DNA of 64,000 bases, taken from assembly GCA_016787065.1 (NCBI GenBank), contig JAEUVD010000028.1, positions 62,001 to 126,000 on the forward strand. Direction: 5' to 3'. Of this stretch, positions 55,845 to 64,000 are shown piece after piece. Each line of letters opens with the position of its first letter. The stretch's first letter is position 1. The notes under the pieces were generated by a model. It worked only from the letters and a program-made list of their open reading frames with translations. It did not search any database and was not told the origin of the DNA. The translations under genes and the position numbers were made by a program. Source of the stretch: Chitinophagaceae bacterium. GTDB taxonomy: Bacteria > Bacteroidota > Bacteroidia > Chitinophagales > Chitinophagaceae.

Positions 55845-56492
55845 TTACTTAATATAGCCTTTAATGTATTGGGCTATGGCTTCCGATTTATTATGAACCT
55901 GCAATACTTTATAGAGTTTTTTTACATGGGTGCGAATGGTTTCAACTGATAAAAACAATTCCTCACTAATGCTTTTATAGCTCATGCCTTGCGAAAGTTT
56001 TTCTAAAATTTCTTTTTGACGATCGCTTAGAATAGTGGCTTTACTTACACGACCTCCCATTAAATGATTCACGATTTCTCGTGCAATGGATGGCGATAAA
56101 TAGGAACCTCCTGCTTGCACGACTTCTATAGCTTGCACAATTTCTCCTAGGCCTGCTTTCTTGGATACATAACAGCTCGCGCCGGAACAGAGGGCTCTTA
56201 AAATAATATGTTCTTCTTCGAAAATGGTTATGATGATTATCTCCATGTCTGGAAATCGACTACGAAGTTCTGGCAGTGCATCAATACCGGATTGACCGGG
56301 CAGGCCAATATCTAATAGTAAAATGTTTGATTCGAAATGTATTTTGGACTCCACCTTTTGGTAAAAATCCTTCATAGAAGAAGCTTCAATTTCGACTTCC
56401 ATGTTTTCTTGCATATTGATAAACAAGACCAAATTTTTTCTGATAACTGCGGTATCTTCAATGATACTTATCTTCAATTTTGCATTCTCCAT
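55845..56492 (-). CDS. NarL/LuxR-family response regulator
   Basis: The 215-residue protein has IIED near residue 11, phosphoacceptor Asp61 in LLLDIGLPG, Thr in IIITIFEEE and Lys in YVSKKAG. A LuxR helix-turn-helix follows (ILSDRQKEILEKLSQGMSYKS, then LSVETIRTHVKKLYKVL). It starts five bases after the kinase stop, so kinase and regulator form an operon in kinase-first order. It is related to, but more distant from, the other two NarL regulators in the window. Downstream on the same strand is the collagen-like protein gene. Confidence 0.92.
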   Translation of the reverse strand: MENAKLKISIIEDTAVIRKNLVLFINMQENMEVEIEASSMKDFYQKVESKIHFESNILLLDIGLPGQSGIDALPELRSRFPDMEIIIITIFEEEHIILRALCSGASCYVSKKAGLGEIVQAIEVVQAGGSYLSPSIAREIVNHLMGGRVSKATILSDRQKEILEKLSQGMSYKSISEELFLSVETIRTHVKKLYKVLQVHNKSEAIAQYIKGYIK

Positions 56493-56497
56493 GGCGC

Positions 56498-58684
56498 TTA
56501 AAATTCGAGTGTTACCTTATACCCATTATGCGTGTCAATAGTTAGTTTGCCTTGTATGGTTTTAGCCCGTTGCTCCATACTCGTCATTCCGATACCATCC
56601 GTATTTTTTAAGGTTTGTGTAGTTCCATTATCTGCAATGATGAGCATGTTTTTTTGATTGGAACGGAAGATACGAATTTGAACAAAATTTGCGTTACTAT
56701 GTTTAATAATATTAGCGATGGCTTCTTTGAAAATAAGATACACATTTTGTCGTACTTCCGGTGAAATATCCGCAAACGTTTCTTCCTCTTCTATTATAAA
56801 TTGATGCGAAATATTTTTTACATGTAATTGCTGCTCCGTATAGGCTTTCATACGAGCAAAAAGGTTTTCGAATTTATCTTTTCTACTGTCTATCGTCCAG
56901 ATAATATCTCTCATTTGCGACATCACTTCTCTACTTATTGAACTAATTTCTTCCAGGGTTTCCTTTTGCTGACCGGTAGCAGTTAAACTCACCATTTCAC
57001 TTTGCATGGCCAAGCCGGTAAGCATAGTACCTACATCGTCGTGTAAATCACTGGATAGTTGATTTCTAAATTCTTCTTTTTGTTTCCTCAACATCTGCAC
57101 ATTCTTCTGTTTCATTCTTTTCCGATAATTGATATAAAACAACACGCCCCCAATAATGGAAAAATCGAAAAGCAACCACATCATCTGTTGTTTTGCACGA
57201 TCTCTGGTGCTCTTTAATTCCAACATGGCAATTCTGCTTTTCTGCTCCGCTGTTTTTAACTTTTCAGAAGTTTGCATGGCGGCTTCCATGCGTTGTTGAT
57301 TATAAACAGTATCATTCAAATCAATTAATTTGGCTTGATAGTACGAGGCTGTTTTATAATCATTAGTAAATAAAGCCAATTGTGTATAATTCTTGTATAT
57401 ACTCTGTAGGTTCTTATAGTTATTGCCATCGGCGTTTAAAGAAACAGCCTCGTTCAGCATGCTTTGTAATTGCTTTATTTCATTTGGTTTTGGTTTTGTG
57501 TTATGGTATTTATGTTGATCTAAGGTAAGCGTAACGAGCTGAGGAATAACCCAGCTCACATTGTTATACTCATCGATCGTTTTAAAGAGTTGAATTGCTT
57601 GACTCATAAAATAGGTTGCCTTGTCAAACTGTTTCTTTTTCACATAGTATTGCGATACGTTAAAACTAGCCAATGCTTGAGAATGTACATCATGTAAGCT
57701 CTTTGCTGTGTTTAGTCCTTTTTCAAGATAATAGATATTACTATCACTATTTAATTCGGCATAAACAACGCCTATATTTTGATAGAATACCGGCAAGTAT
57801 TTATTAAACCCTGATGACAAGCTGAGTGAAACGCCTTGTTGATAATATTTAATTGCTTCTGTAAACTTATCGATATCATATTGGCTGTTGCCGATATATT
57901 TAAACGACGTTATAATACCACTCATGTCTTTTAGTTGCTGAAAAATTTCTAAACCCTTACGGTGTGATTCAATGGCGTTATCAAATTTGCCTTGATGAGC
58001 CAACGCATCTCCTGTATGCATAAAAGAAAGGGCTGTATATTTTTGAGCATTCCATTTTTTCGCTAATTGCTTAACCGTATCAAAGTAAACAATGGATTCA
58101 TCGTAGCGCGATTTTTTGTTCAGTAGTATTTGTCCTGCAAATAAATAAGCTTGCAGCAATTGCTCATGACTGTCTATTTGTTTTGCTAATTGAATACTAC
58201 TATGTAATATGGAGAAAGCGGAATCAGACTTTTCTGTAAAATGAAACGCTTCTATGCATTGATACTCGATCTGGGCAATAGGAAATGCGGTCATGGATTC
58301 CATTTCTTTTAGTTTACTAAGATGCCTTTTTAACTGCTTATGATCACTCAGCAATTCATCCATTCTGATTTGTGCAGTTAATGCAATACATAACAAGTCT
58401 TTTCGTTGCGTCTGCTCGGCTGTTAACACAATCTGCTCTAAGAGGGTTTTACTCTCTTCCATCTTTCCTAAATGATTGTACAACTTAAGTAAAGCCCACT
58501 GGGTGTAAAATGTAGTTTCAGCTTTACTGTTTTTAGTAGCAAGTTTCTGTTGTAGTTCAACCATGTTTTTTTCCGCATGATTGTACATCGAGGGGAAGTC
58601 GACTAATTCAATTGGAATATCCTGAGCACGTAAAGGAAAGGAGGGTAGCAGGCAAACTATAAAAAGAAATATCCGAAGACTCAT
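56498..58684 (-). CDS. TPR sensor histidine kinase, HisKA_3 type
   Basis: The 728-residue protein has a signal peptide (MSLRIFLFIVCLLPSFPLRA) and a long extracytoplasmic TPR array (about 60-470; HQGKFDNAIESHRKGLEIFQ is one unit). A membrane span (MMWLLFDFSIIGGVLFYINY) leads to HisKA_3 with His548 in SDLHDDVGTMLTG. The ATP-binding domain has a good N box (IFKEAIANIIKHS) and GIGMTSMEQRAK. Its G1 loop reads ADNGTTQT instead of the DxGxGF seen in the other HisKA_3 kinases here. An exact -7 box lies 25 bases ahead of the ATG. The NarL regulator follows five bases after the stop. Confidence 0.88.
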   Translation of the reverse strand: MSLRIFLFIVCLLPSFPLRAQDIPIELVDFPSMYNHAEKNMVELQQKLATKNSKAETTFYTQWALLKLYNHLGKMEESKTLLEQIVLTAEQTQRKDLLCIALTAQIRMDELLSDHKQLKRHLSKLKEMESMTAFPIAQIEYQCIEAFHFTEKSDSAFSILHSSIQLAKQIDSHEQLLQAYLFAGQILLNKKSRYDESIVYFDTVKQLAKKWNAQKYTALSFMHTGDALAHQGKFDNAIESHRKGLEIFQQLKDMSGIITSFKYIGNSQYDIDKFTEAIKYYQQGVSLSLSSGFNKYLPVFYQNIGVVYAELNSDSNIYYLEKGLNTAKSLHDVHSQALASFNVSQYYVKKKQFDKATYFMSQAIQLFKTIDEYNNVSWVIPQLVTLTLDQHKYHNTKPKPNEIKQLQSMLNEAVSLNADGNNYKNLQSIYKNYTQLALFTNDYKTASYYQAKLIDLNDTVYNQQRMEAAMQTSEKLKTAEQKSRIAMLELKSTRDRAKQQMMWLLFDFSIIGGVLFYINYRKRMKQKNVQMLRKQKEEFRNQLSSDLHDDVGTMLTGLAMQSEMVSLTATGQQKETLEEISSISREVMSQMRDIIWTIDSRKDKFENLFARMKAYTEQQLHVKNISHQFIIEEEETFADISPEVRQNVYLIFKEAIANIIKHSNANFVQIRIFRSNQKNMLIIADNGTTQTLKNTDGIGMTSMEQRAKTIQGKLTIDTHNGYKVTLEF

Positions 58685-58709
58685 GAGATATACATCAACT
58701 GGGTTCGGG

Positions 58710-58717
58710 CAAAGATA
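58710..58717 (-). promoter_or_regulatory. -7 box of the TPR kinase/NarL operon (TATCTTTG)
   Basis: Exact TAnnTTTG match on the coding strand, 25 bases upstream of the ATG at 58684, giving a leader of perhaps 18 bases. No TTG was seen at the ideal upstream spacing. The rest of the 268-base gap to the right-edge giant shows nothing recognisable. Confidence 0.5.
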
Positions 58718-58952
58718 GCTAAACTAAAAGGTCGATGCACAGAAGGAATACAAGCCTAAACTAACGAGTCATGAATTGCTTAGGATTATTACGATAAGCT
58801 ACTTCTTTTCAGCATTCATTTTGCTGAATTCGTGTTATAGAAACGTACTTTCAGTCTTGGTTTCATCTTGAATTGCTAGTTGCAAAATGCGCTTACTGTT
58901 ATATTGGCATTATGTGTTTCAATTAATCTTTATTGAAACTAGATATTGTGCT

Positions 58953-61900
58953 TTAAGGAACTGCCACACTCACACCATTCACGATATTCGGGTCCACTAC
59001 CAAATAATCCAAGGCATCCACGCTACCGTCACCATTCAAATCGGTTGCTAAATAGCCGCTATTGCCTGCAACAATATCGGGATCCATAATCAAATAATCT
59101 AAGGCATCGATAGCGCCATCCTGATTACAATCGCCGGAATAGATAGCCCACACATTACTTTCCACTTCTGTTTGATTGGAACCAAAAGCTTGGTAAGCAT
59201 GGGTTGTGAAATTATGATAAGTGTAGGTAACAAGTGTTAGCATATCACTCCAGGTTTGAACAGAATTTCTATGGGTTACAACCAAATAATAGGTATTTCC
59301 TAAAAGATTTTGTGGCACTCCGATGATGGTAAATTCACCATCAACACCTAATGATGTTAAAGAAGAAAAGGCAATGCTATTTGGATCGGCAACATTTCGA
59401 AGTTCTACTAAAATACTATCGGTAATAGTAATTGGAGCCGCTACACCTTGATTGTTAAGCGCCGGGGTCATTTGCCCAGAGCCAATATAATATCCTTGTA
59501 TAAATACCTTGCCGGCTAGGGTGTGCAACGTGTTGCACGCTTCGTCAACCGTGCCATTGCAATTGTCATCAACATTATTTCCGCAAATTTCTACGGCGTT
59601 AGGATGAACAACTGGATTGGAATCATTGCAATCGCCACCACCTGTTACGTTAGTTGTATAATATTGTCCAGGACTAGTACATGACCAAACTGCACTTCCG
59701 GTGTAATAACCATCATTGTCTTGATCGGTATACCAAGCAGCCAAATCGTTTACAATTACATTCGTTACCGATGAAACAGTACAGCCATTGGCATCACTTA
59801 TTGTTATGGTATAAGAACCGTTATGCAGCGCATTGGATGGTGATGGAATCGAAGGGTTAGCAGAAGATGACGAAAAGCTATTCGGGCCAGACCAACTGAA
59901 AACAGGTGATGTTGCTGTAGTGGTTGCTTGAAGCATGATTGAGGTTCCCGGACCACATACCGGACTATTACTTGTACTTGTAACCGTAAATGGACTATAA
60001 TTAAATTCATCGGCACCAATATCGGGCGGGTTATTTCTAATGGCACCATCTATATCGGTTGTAATGCCCAAACCGAGTGCACCTTTATCACTCACATGGC
60101 AATTACCCGTTGCACTGAGATGTAAATTGCCTATAATTGGATTTACAAAATTTACAGGTCCCATTACCGAGTTTACGTCTCGACCTATCAATAAAGCCTT
60201 CCATTGTGAAAAAGATTTGAACACCGTACCACCGGAAAATCCACCTATTTTGGTGCTGTCTAAACTATAGAATAAATTATTATTGGCTTCTCCCCAATAG
60301 CCACCTAAGGCCAAACTCCCAGCAGCAAAATGATCGCCTCCAAACCTCTTGTTGTAAAAAATATTATTGTACGTACTATCCGCATTCGTGTTTTGCGTAT
60401 TCTTGTATAAAGCAAAACTTTTACCACCATTGGCGCTTCCTCCAATATAAACGGAATTATGCAAAAGCTTTATAGATGCATTAAAATCAGACTCCTTCAA
60501 CATGCCGTATATTGTAACGGGATTGGCATATCCGTCGTTAGTTATGGAAATTACATTGTTGTACACGGTATCCTTTTGAAAATTAATTCGCATTCCGATT
60601 ATATACGGCTTTGTAGCAATACTGATACCTAGGTTGAGTAAGTAGTAAATAGCGTTGTTATAAATTTGACCTTTACATTCGGAGTATAATCCACATACAC
60701 TTAATGCTTGTGTAGTTGTTGTGTTAGACACAATAAGATTAGAAATAGAATTATGATGAACCTGAACAGCATTGTTTAATGATCCATACACCTTAATGCC
60801 CGTTAAGGTATGCGAAGGATCATTTTCTGCATAACCTTTAGATGAGGAGGAGTTTATGGTTTGAATATAGTTTTCACTTACGGTAAAATCAGATGAGCTA
60901 CTTTGTAAGAACAACATGATGCTAGAAAGGGAATTTATTGTTGAATTCGAGAGCGAAACATTGTACACTTCATTGCTATCGCAATGAAGATATCCTCCAA
61001 TAGATCCGGTTGAAATTGCAAACATACTTTGATGCTTAAATACTAAATCTTCTGAAAAGGTTGTTCGACCCATCTTGTTTTTCTTCACATCATAGTTACT
61101 TCCACTTAAATAAATAAGGGAGGCCGTTCCGTCACCTTGCGCATTTACATTTTCAAACACATTGTTCGAGCAGGTATGGGTACCATTTTCTGCCGAGCAA
61201 TAAATAGGAAAGAAGGATCGTGCTCCATGAAGGATATTTTTAAAACTGTTGTTCTCAATAGCAATGATTCCCGAACCAACAGAATTCACTTTAATTCCGT
61301 TAAACTCACTACTTGCGTTGGGTAGTGCGGTAAACTGAATATGATTAAAAGTGTTATTACTTATTACAATAGGTTTTGCATTGGTAGCATCTGAATTGCT
61401 TACATTAATACCGGAAAAATTAAGATTAACTGCGGAACTTAAGTCGTTACTAACGGTAGTACTTCCGAAATTATTACCCACAATATCCCATCCGGCTGAT
61501 CCAAAATAGGTAAGAGCAAAACCATTCACAATAAAATTCTCATCCATATTTTCAAAATGATTGTTTGAAAAAAGTGCCTGTTGTGAAGATTCTTTTGATA
61601 CTGACACATTTACGATTTCATTGCTCGATACCATATCAAATTTTGCACCGGAGCATAACTTGCCTGAGCCCCCAAAATAATTCCCTGAAATATTTGCGCT
61701 TACGGTATCACTTGGGTTAAAATAGAGAAAGTAACTAAAACTACCACCCCCTAAATTTTTATAAAATGAATTGTTCGTAATGATCCAGGAACCACTTGCA
61801 TTACTCGTTGGATGAACATCAATTACGAAAGATCCACAAGCGTCAAATTCGTTGTTGTTTATTACGATATTTTTATTTCGAAATAAACTTGTGCAAGAAC

Positions 61901-64000
61901 CTACCTCGATAGCATTTGAACTTGTACTTGCCGAGCTGATGGGTTCAAAACGATTACAAGTGATACTGATATTGGAATTACTTAGTGTATCGTTACTGTT
62001 ACATGCCAAATAAATACCCACATTATCGGTGTTTGCAGGAGGTACTTTACACAAAACATCAGAAATAATTATGTTGTTACTTCCATTGTTAATCGTGATC
62101 AACCTTGAGCCACTAAGTGCAGATGTATTGGTTAAGGTAATTCCTTTGTTTACACCACAACTAGTAAAATTCATCGCACCATTAATGGTTACATAAGCAG
62201 CACCATCAAATCTTAACATGGCCTGACTCGTATTTTTAGAATAGCTCAGCGAACTGATTCGATCACTGCGTACACGAATGGTAGCTTTACGTGTACTACT
62301 TCCTTTGTATGTAATGCTGAGCTGATTTGGTTCGCTGTTACTGGAATAATTATTTTGTAATTCAAAGATGATATTTCCGCTTACACCACGAAATTCCAGA
62401 TCTGCAAAAGCATCTTCTAAGGTGTTATATGGGTTGGAACCATTTACATAACTACTTGGATTTAAAACACCAGCGGGAGGAGTATAAGAGGCTGATGTAC
62501 CCACGCAATAAACGCCTGCACTTAATGGCTGTTGTGCAATACCAATATAACTTCCATCGCCATTTCCTAGATCGGTTATCTGTGCTGTGTTAAGTTGTAA
62601 ACTTGTAATTTTTGGATTAGAAACGGAGGATGTAATTCCGGTATAGGAATCATTTGTATTGTTATATGAAAATCCTATTTTGGAAAAGGAGGTTAAGGCA
62701 GGAGAAATACCTGTAGGTTCTAATTCTATATTGGCTATCGAAGAAATTTTATTTGAATTTACGAAGGGGTCCGGTTGCTCTACCTTCAGCATATAATACC
62801 TGTCGCTCATGCTTCCTCCCAAAGTAACCTTGTCTGCTGTTCCGCTTGGTGCAACATTTTGAACAGAAGCGGTTAGGTAGCAACTTCCAGTTCCATTGGT
62901 ACTTAAATTAACGCGCATGGGCATGGAAGTATGTCCGTAACCTATAGGGAAATTGATGTACTCAAATGTGGCTGGTGTGGATGTTTGTACTTTAATACTT
63001 ACTTTACCATATACCGTACTAAGTGCTGTGGCATAAACAGGGGCATCGCTTTCTAAAATGAGTTTACGGTTTAAACTGGCGTATACATCTCCTTTAACCA
63101 GAATAAGTCCTTGTGAAGCCGTGATTTTTAAATCATCATTCAAACTGAGGTATTGTCCTTGGCTGATATTAACTTCCAATTTCTTAAGTGAAGGAAATGG
63201 AGGAATTTCATTGCCACCATTATTTGAAATATAGTGTAGCTCAGCATTGGCTCCGGAAGTAAAGGTAGAAGTAGGTGATTGAAATTCATTAATAGCACTA
63301 TAAGTTAATGATGCATTCAAATTAAATGTAGAATTAAAGCATTGAAAATAGGAGCTTATTGTAGTGGCTGTATTAACGTTGATCATGGTATTATTCCATG
63401 AAGATAAATTATCTACAGTCGCTCCTGTAACATCAAACGTAAACGTGGTATTGTCGAGATACAACAAACCATATTCTGATAGTATATCACTGGTACTTAT
63501 GGATCCTGCATCAATGTATCGCAGATTAATTGGTGCGATGATACTCGTGGTGTTCCAAGCGAAGCCAACAAAACCACCCGTTGACGTGGACAGTTGACTC
63601 ACGAATTTAATAAAATCTCCAGTTTGCTTCACCTCTATCGTAGCATTGGAATAAATCTTATAGCCCGATTTATCGGCTGCATTCGCGGTTACTTGAGCCG
63701 TAATGGTATGACCACCTTCAAAAATAAGATGGCCATTTGGTTGCACTTCAAAATTTGCTGCTTGTCCGACAACGGTATTATTCAACTGTACATTTACATC
63801 GAGGGTAACAATGGTATTCGATGAGATCGTTATATACGTGGCATCGGCATTAATTGGAGCCGATCCTGAGGCTATCCAAACAAGTCCGGATTTAACTTCC
63901 CAAATAGCAGGGTTACTATAGTTGCCATTGCTTTTTGTTCTATACTGATTGGCTGAAAAAGCATGATTTACAATTCCGATGAGTAGTACAAGTAGGTAGA
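58953..64000 (-). CDS. Giant exported protein (>1680 aa, 5' end beyond the window): beta-helix, MopE-like motif, dockerin-like tail
   Basis: The frame is open to the right edge; the last visible codons upstream read YLLVLLIGIVNHAFS, a signal peptide, so the start lies only a few codons beyond 64000. The N-terminal part (NQYRTKSNGNYSNPAIWEV, VWIASGSAPINADATYITIS) is paralogous to the start of the 3885-residue protein, as are DRYYMLKVEQ and the FPIGYGH region. A long parallel beta-helix follows (many NNxF and NISGNYFGG turns, ending IGADEF), then an Ig-like segment. A MopE-type motif (WYTDQDNDGYYTG ... GGDCNDSNPVVHPNAVEICG ... DDNCNGTVDE) and the shared module complete it. It appears to be a shorter sister of the 3885-residue protein, without the CARDB and TSP3 middle. 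Confidence 0.87.
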   Translation of the reverse strand, partial: YLLVLLIGIVNHAFSANQYRTKSNGNYSNPAIWEVKSGLVWIASGSAPINADATYITISSNTIVTLDVNVQLNNTVVGQAANFEVQPNGHLIFEGGHTITAQVTANAADKSGYKIYSNATIEVKQTGDFIKFVSQLSTSTGGFVGFAWNTTSIIAPINLRYIDAGSISTSDILSEYGLLYLDNTTFTFDVTGATVDNLSSWNNTMINVNTATTISSYFQCFNSTFNLNASLTYSAINEFQSPTSTFTSGANAELHYISNNGGNEIPPFPSLKKLEVNISQGQYLSLNDDLKITASQGLILVKGDVYASLNRKLILESDAPVYATALSTVYGKVSIKVQTSTPATFEYINFPIGYGHTSMPMRVNLSTNGTGSCYLTASVQNVAPSGTADKVTLGGSMSDRYYMLKVEQPDPFVNSNKISSIANIELEPTGISPALTSFSKIGFSYNNTNDSYTGITSSVSNPKITSLQLNTAQITDLGNGDGSYIGIAQQPLSAGVYCVGTSASYTPPAGVLNPSSYVNGSNPYNTLEDAFADLEFRGVSGNIIFELQNNYSSNSEPNQLSITYKGSSTRKATIRVRSDRISSLSYSKNTSQAMLRFDGAAYVTINGAMNFTSCGVNKGITLTNTSALSGSRLITINNGSNNIIISDVLCKVPPANTDNVGIYLACNSNDTLSNSNISITCNRFEPISSASTSSNAIEVGSCTSLFRNKNIVINNNEFDACGSFVIDVHPTSNASGSWIITNNSFYKNLGGGSFSYFLYFNPSDTVSANISGNYFGGSGKLCSGAKFDMVSSNEIVNVSVSKESSQQALFSNNHFENMDENFIVNGFALTYFGSAGWDIVGNNFGSTTVSNDLSSAVNLNFSGINVSNSDATNAKPIVISNNTFNHIQFTALPNASSEFNGIKVNSVGSGIIAIENNSFKNILHGARSFFPIYCSAENGTHTCSNNVFENVNAQGDGTASLIYLSGSNYDVKKNKMGRTTFSEDLVFKHQSMFAISTGSIGGYLHCDSNEVYNVSLSNSTINSLSSIMLFLQSSSSDFTVSENYIQTINSSSSKGYAENDPSHTLTGIKVYGSLNNAVQVHHNSISNLIVSNTTTTQALSVCGLYSECKGQIYNNAIYYLLNLGISIATKPYIIGMRINFQKDTVYNNVISITNDGYANPVTIYGMLKESDFNASIKLLHNSVYIGGSANGGKSFALYKNTQNTNADSTYNNIFYNKRFGGDHFAAGSLALGGYWGEANNNLFYSLDSTKIGGFSGGTVFKSFSQWKALLIGRDVNSVMGPVNFVNPIIGNLHLSATGNCHVSDKGALGLGITTDIDGAIRNNPPDIGADEFNYSPFTVTSTSNSPVCGPGTSIMLQATTTATSPVFSWSGPNSFSSSSANPSIPSPSNALHNGSYTITISDANGCTVSSVTNVIVNDLAAWYTDQDNDGYYTGSAVWSCTSPGQYYTTNVTGGGDCNDSNPVVHPNAVEICGNNVDDNCNGTVDEACNTLHTLAGKVFIQGYYIGSGQMTPALNNQGVAAPITITDSILVELRNVADPNSIAFSSLTSLGVDGEFTIIGVPQNLLGNTYYLVVTHRNSVQTWSDMLTLVTYTYHNFTTHAYQAFGSNQTEVESNVWAIYSGDCNQDGAIDALDYLIMDPDIVAGNSGYLATDLNGDGSVDALDYLVVDPNIVNGVSVAVP
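58956..59520 (-). other. Shared C-terminal module, copy 5
   Basis: It runs KVFIQGYYIG, ITDSILVELRN, NTYYLVVTHRN, EVESNVWAIYSG, then the Ca-loop pair DCNQDGAIDALDYL and DLNGDGSVDALDYLV, ending SVAVP. This copy has Leu where the others mostly have Phe before the final loop Asp (ALDYL against VFDYL) and a Cys in the first loop. It directly follows the MopE-type motif, as in copy 2. Confidence 0.82.

Overview
The window comes from an AT-rich member of the Bacteroidota. This rests on a canonical type IX secretion (T9SS) C-terminal domain on the 460-1500 product, the Bacteroidota-type promoter -7 box TAnnTTTG directly ahead of many starts, a DnaX tau tail of Bacteroidota type, Reg_prop/Y_Y_Y and TPR-type sensor kinases, and giant secreted multi-domain proteins. 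No rRNA, tRNA, CRISPR array, insertion sequence or phage gene was recognised.

Layout. Positions 1-6761 are mostly housekeeping: a 5'-truncated MORN/YwqK-like protein, a small T9SS cargo, a GT87-like membrane protein, dnaX (broken by a frameshift at an A10 run), a UbiA-family prenyltransferase, the RuvX/YqgF resolvase and a DUF502 membrane protein. From 7081 to the right edge the window is dominated by a repeating theme: a two-component system (TCS) next to a very large exported protein. There are five kinase/regulator pairs: a LytS-type propeller kinase with a LytTR regulator (7081-10876); TPR-HisKA_3 with NarL (19898-22301); propeller-HisKA_3 with NarL (37610-41425); a convergent LytTR regulator and TPR-HisKA kinase (48031-50641); and TPR-HisKA_3 with NarL (55845-58684). 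Next to them lie giant proteins of 2444, 3885 and 1997 residues and one of more than 1680 (cut by the right edge), a 1334-residue collagen-like/YadA-head-like protein, and the decayed tail of another giant (50793-51565).

Four giants and the decayed copy share one C-terminal module of about 190 residues. It has a beta-rich half (FIQGYY ... VELHD ... NYYIVVxHRN) followed by a dockerin/EF-hand-like pair (GDINQDGAIDVFDYL ... DLNGDGxVDAFDYLV). It occupies the place where a T9SS sorting domain normally sits and is the best candidate here for an under-described sorting, anchoring or docking device. The regions in front of it are very different: NHL propeller, YVTN propeller, CARDB strings, parallel beta-helices, LamG, GEVED and MopE-type metal-binding motifs. 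I infer that several sensory pathways control a set of interchangeable surface or matrix proteins that share one terminal handle.

Between these units sit guests. One is an intact archaeal-type ATPase (10947-12383) preceded by a strong inverted repeat. Another is a decayed DUF4143 ATPase (36929-37530) whose frame runs into the third kinase. The third is a small metabolic/regulatory island with two VOC proteins, one SRPBCC protein and a divergent GlxA-type AraC regulator (34144-36595). Coordinates of all large genes follow their open frames; several starts were moved inward using signal peptides and -7 boxes, as stated per entry.
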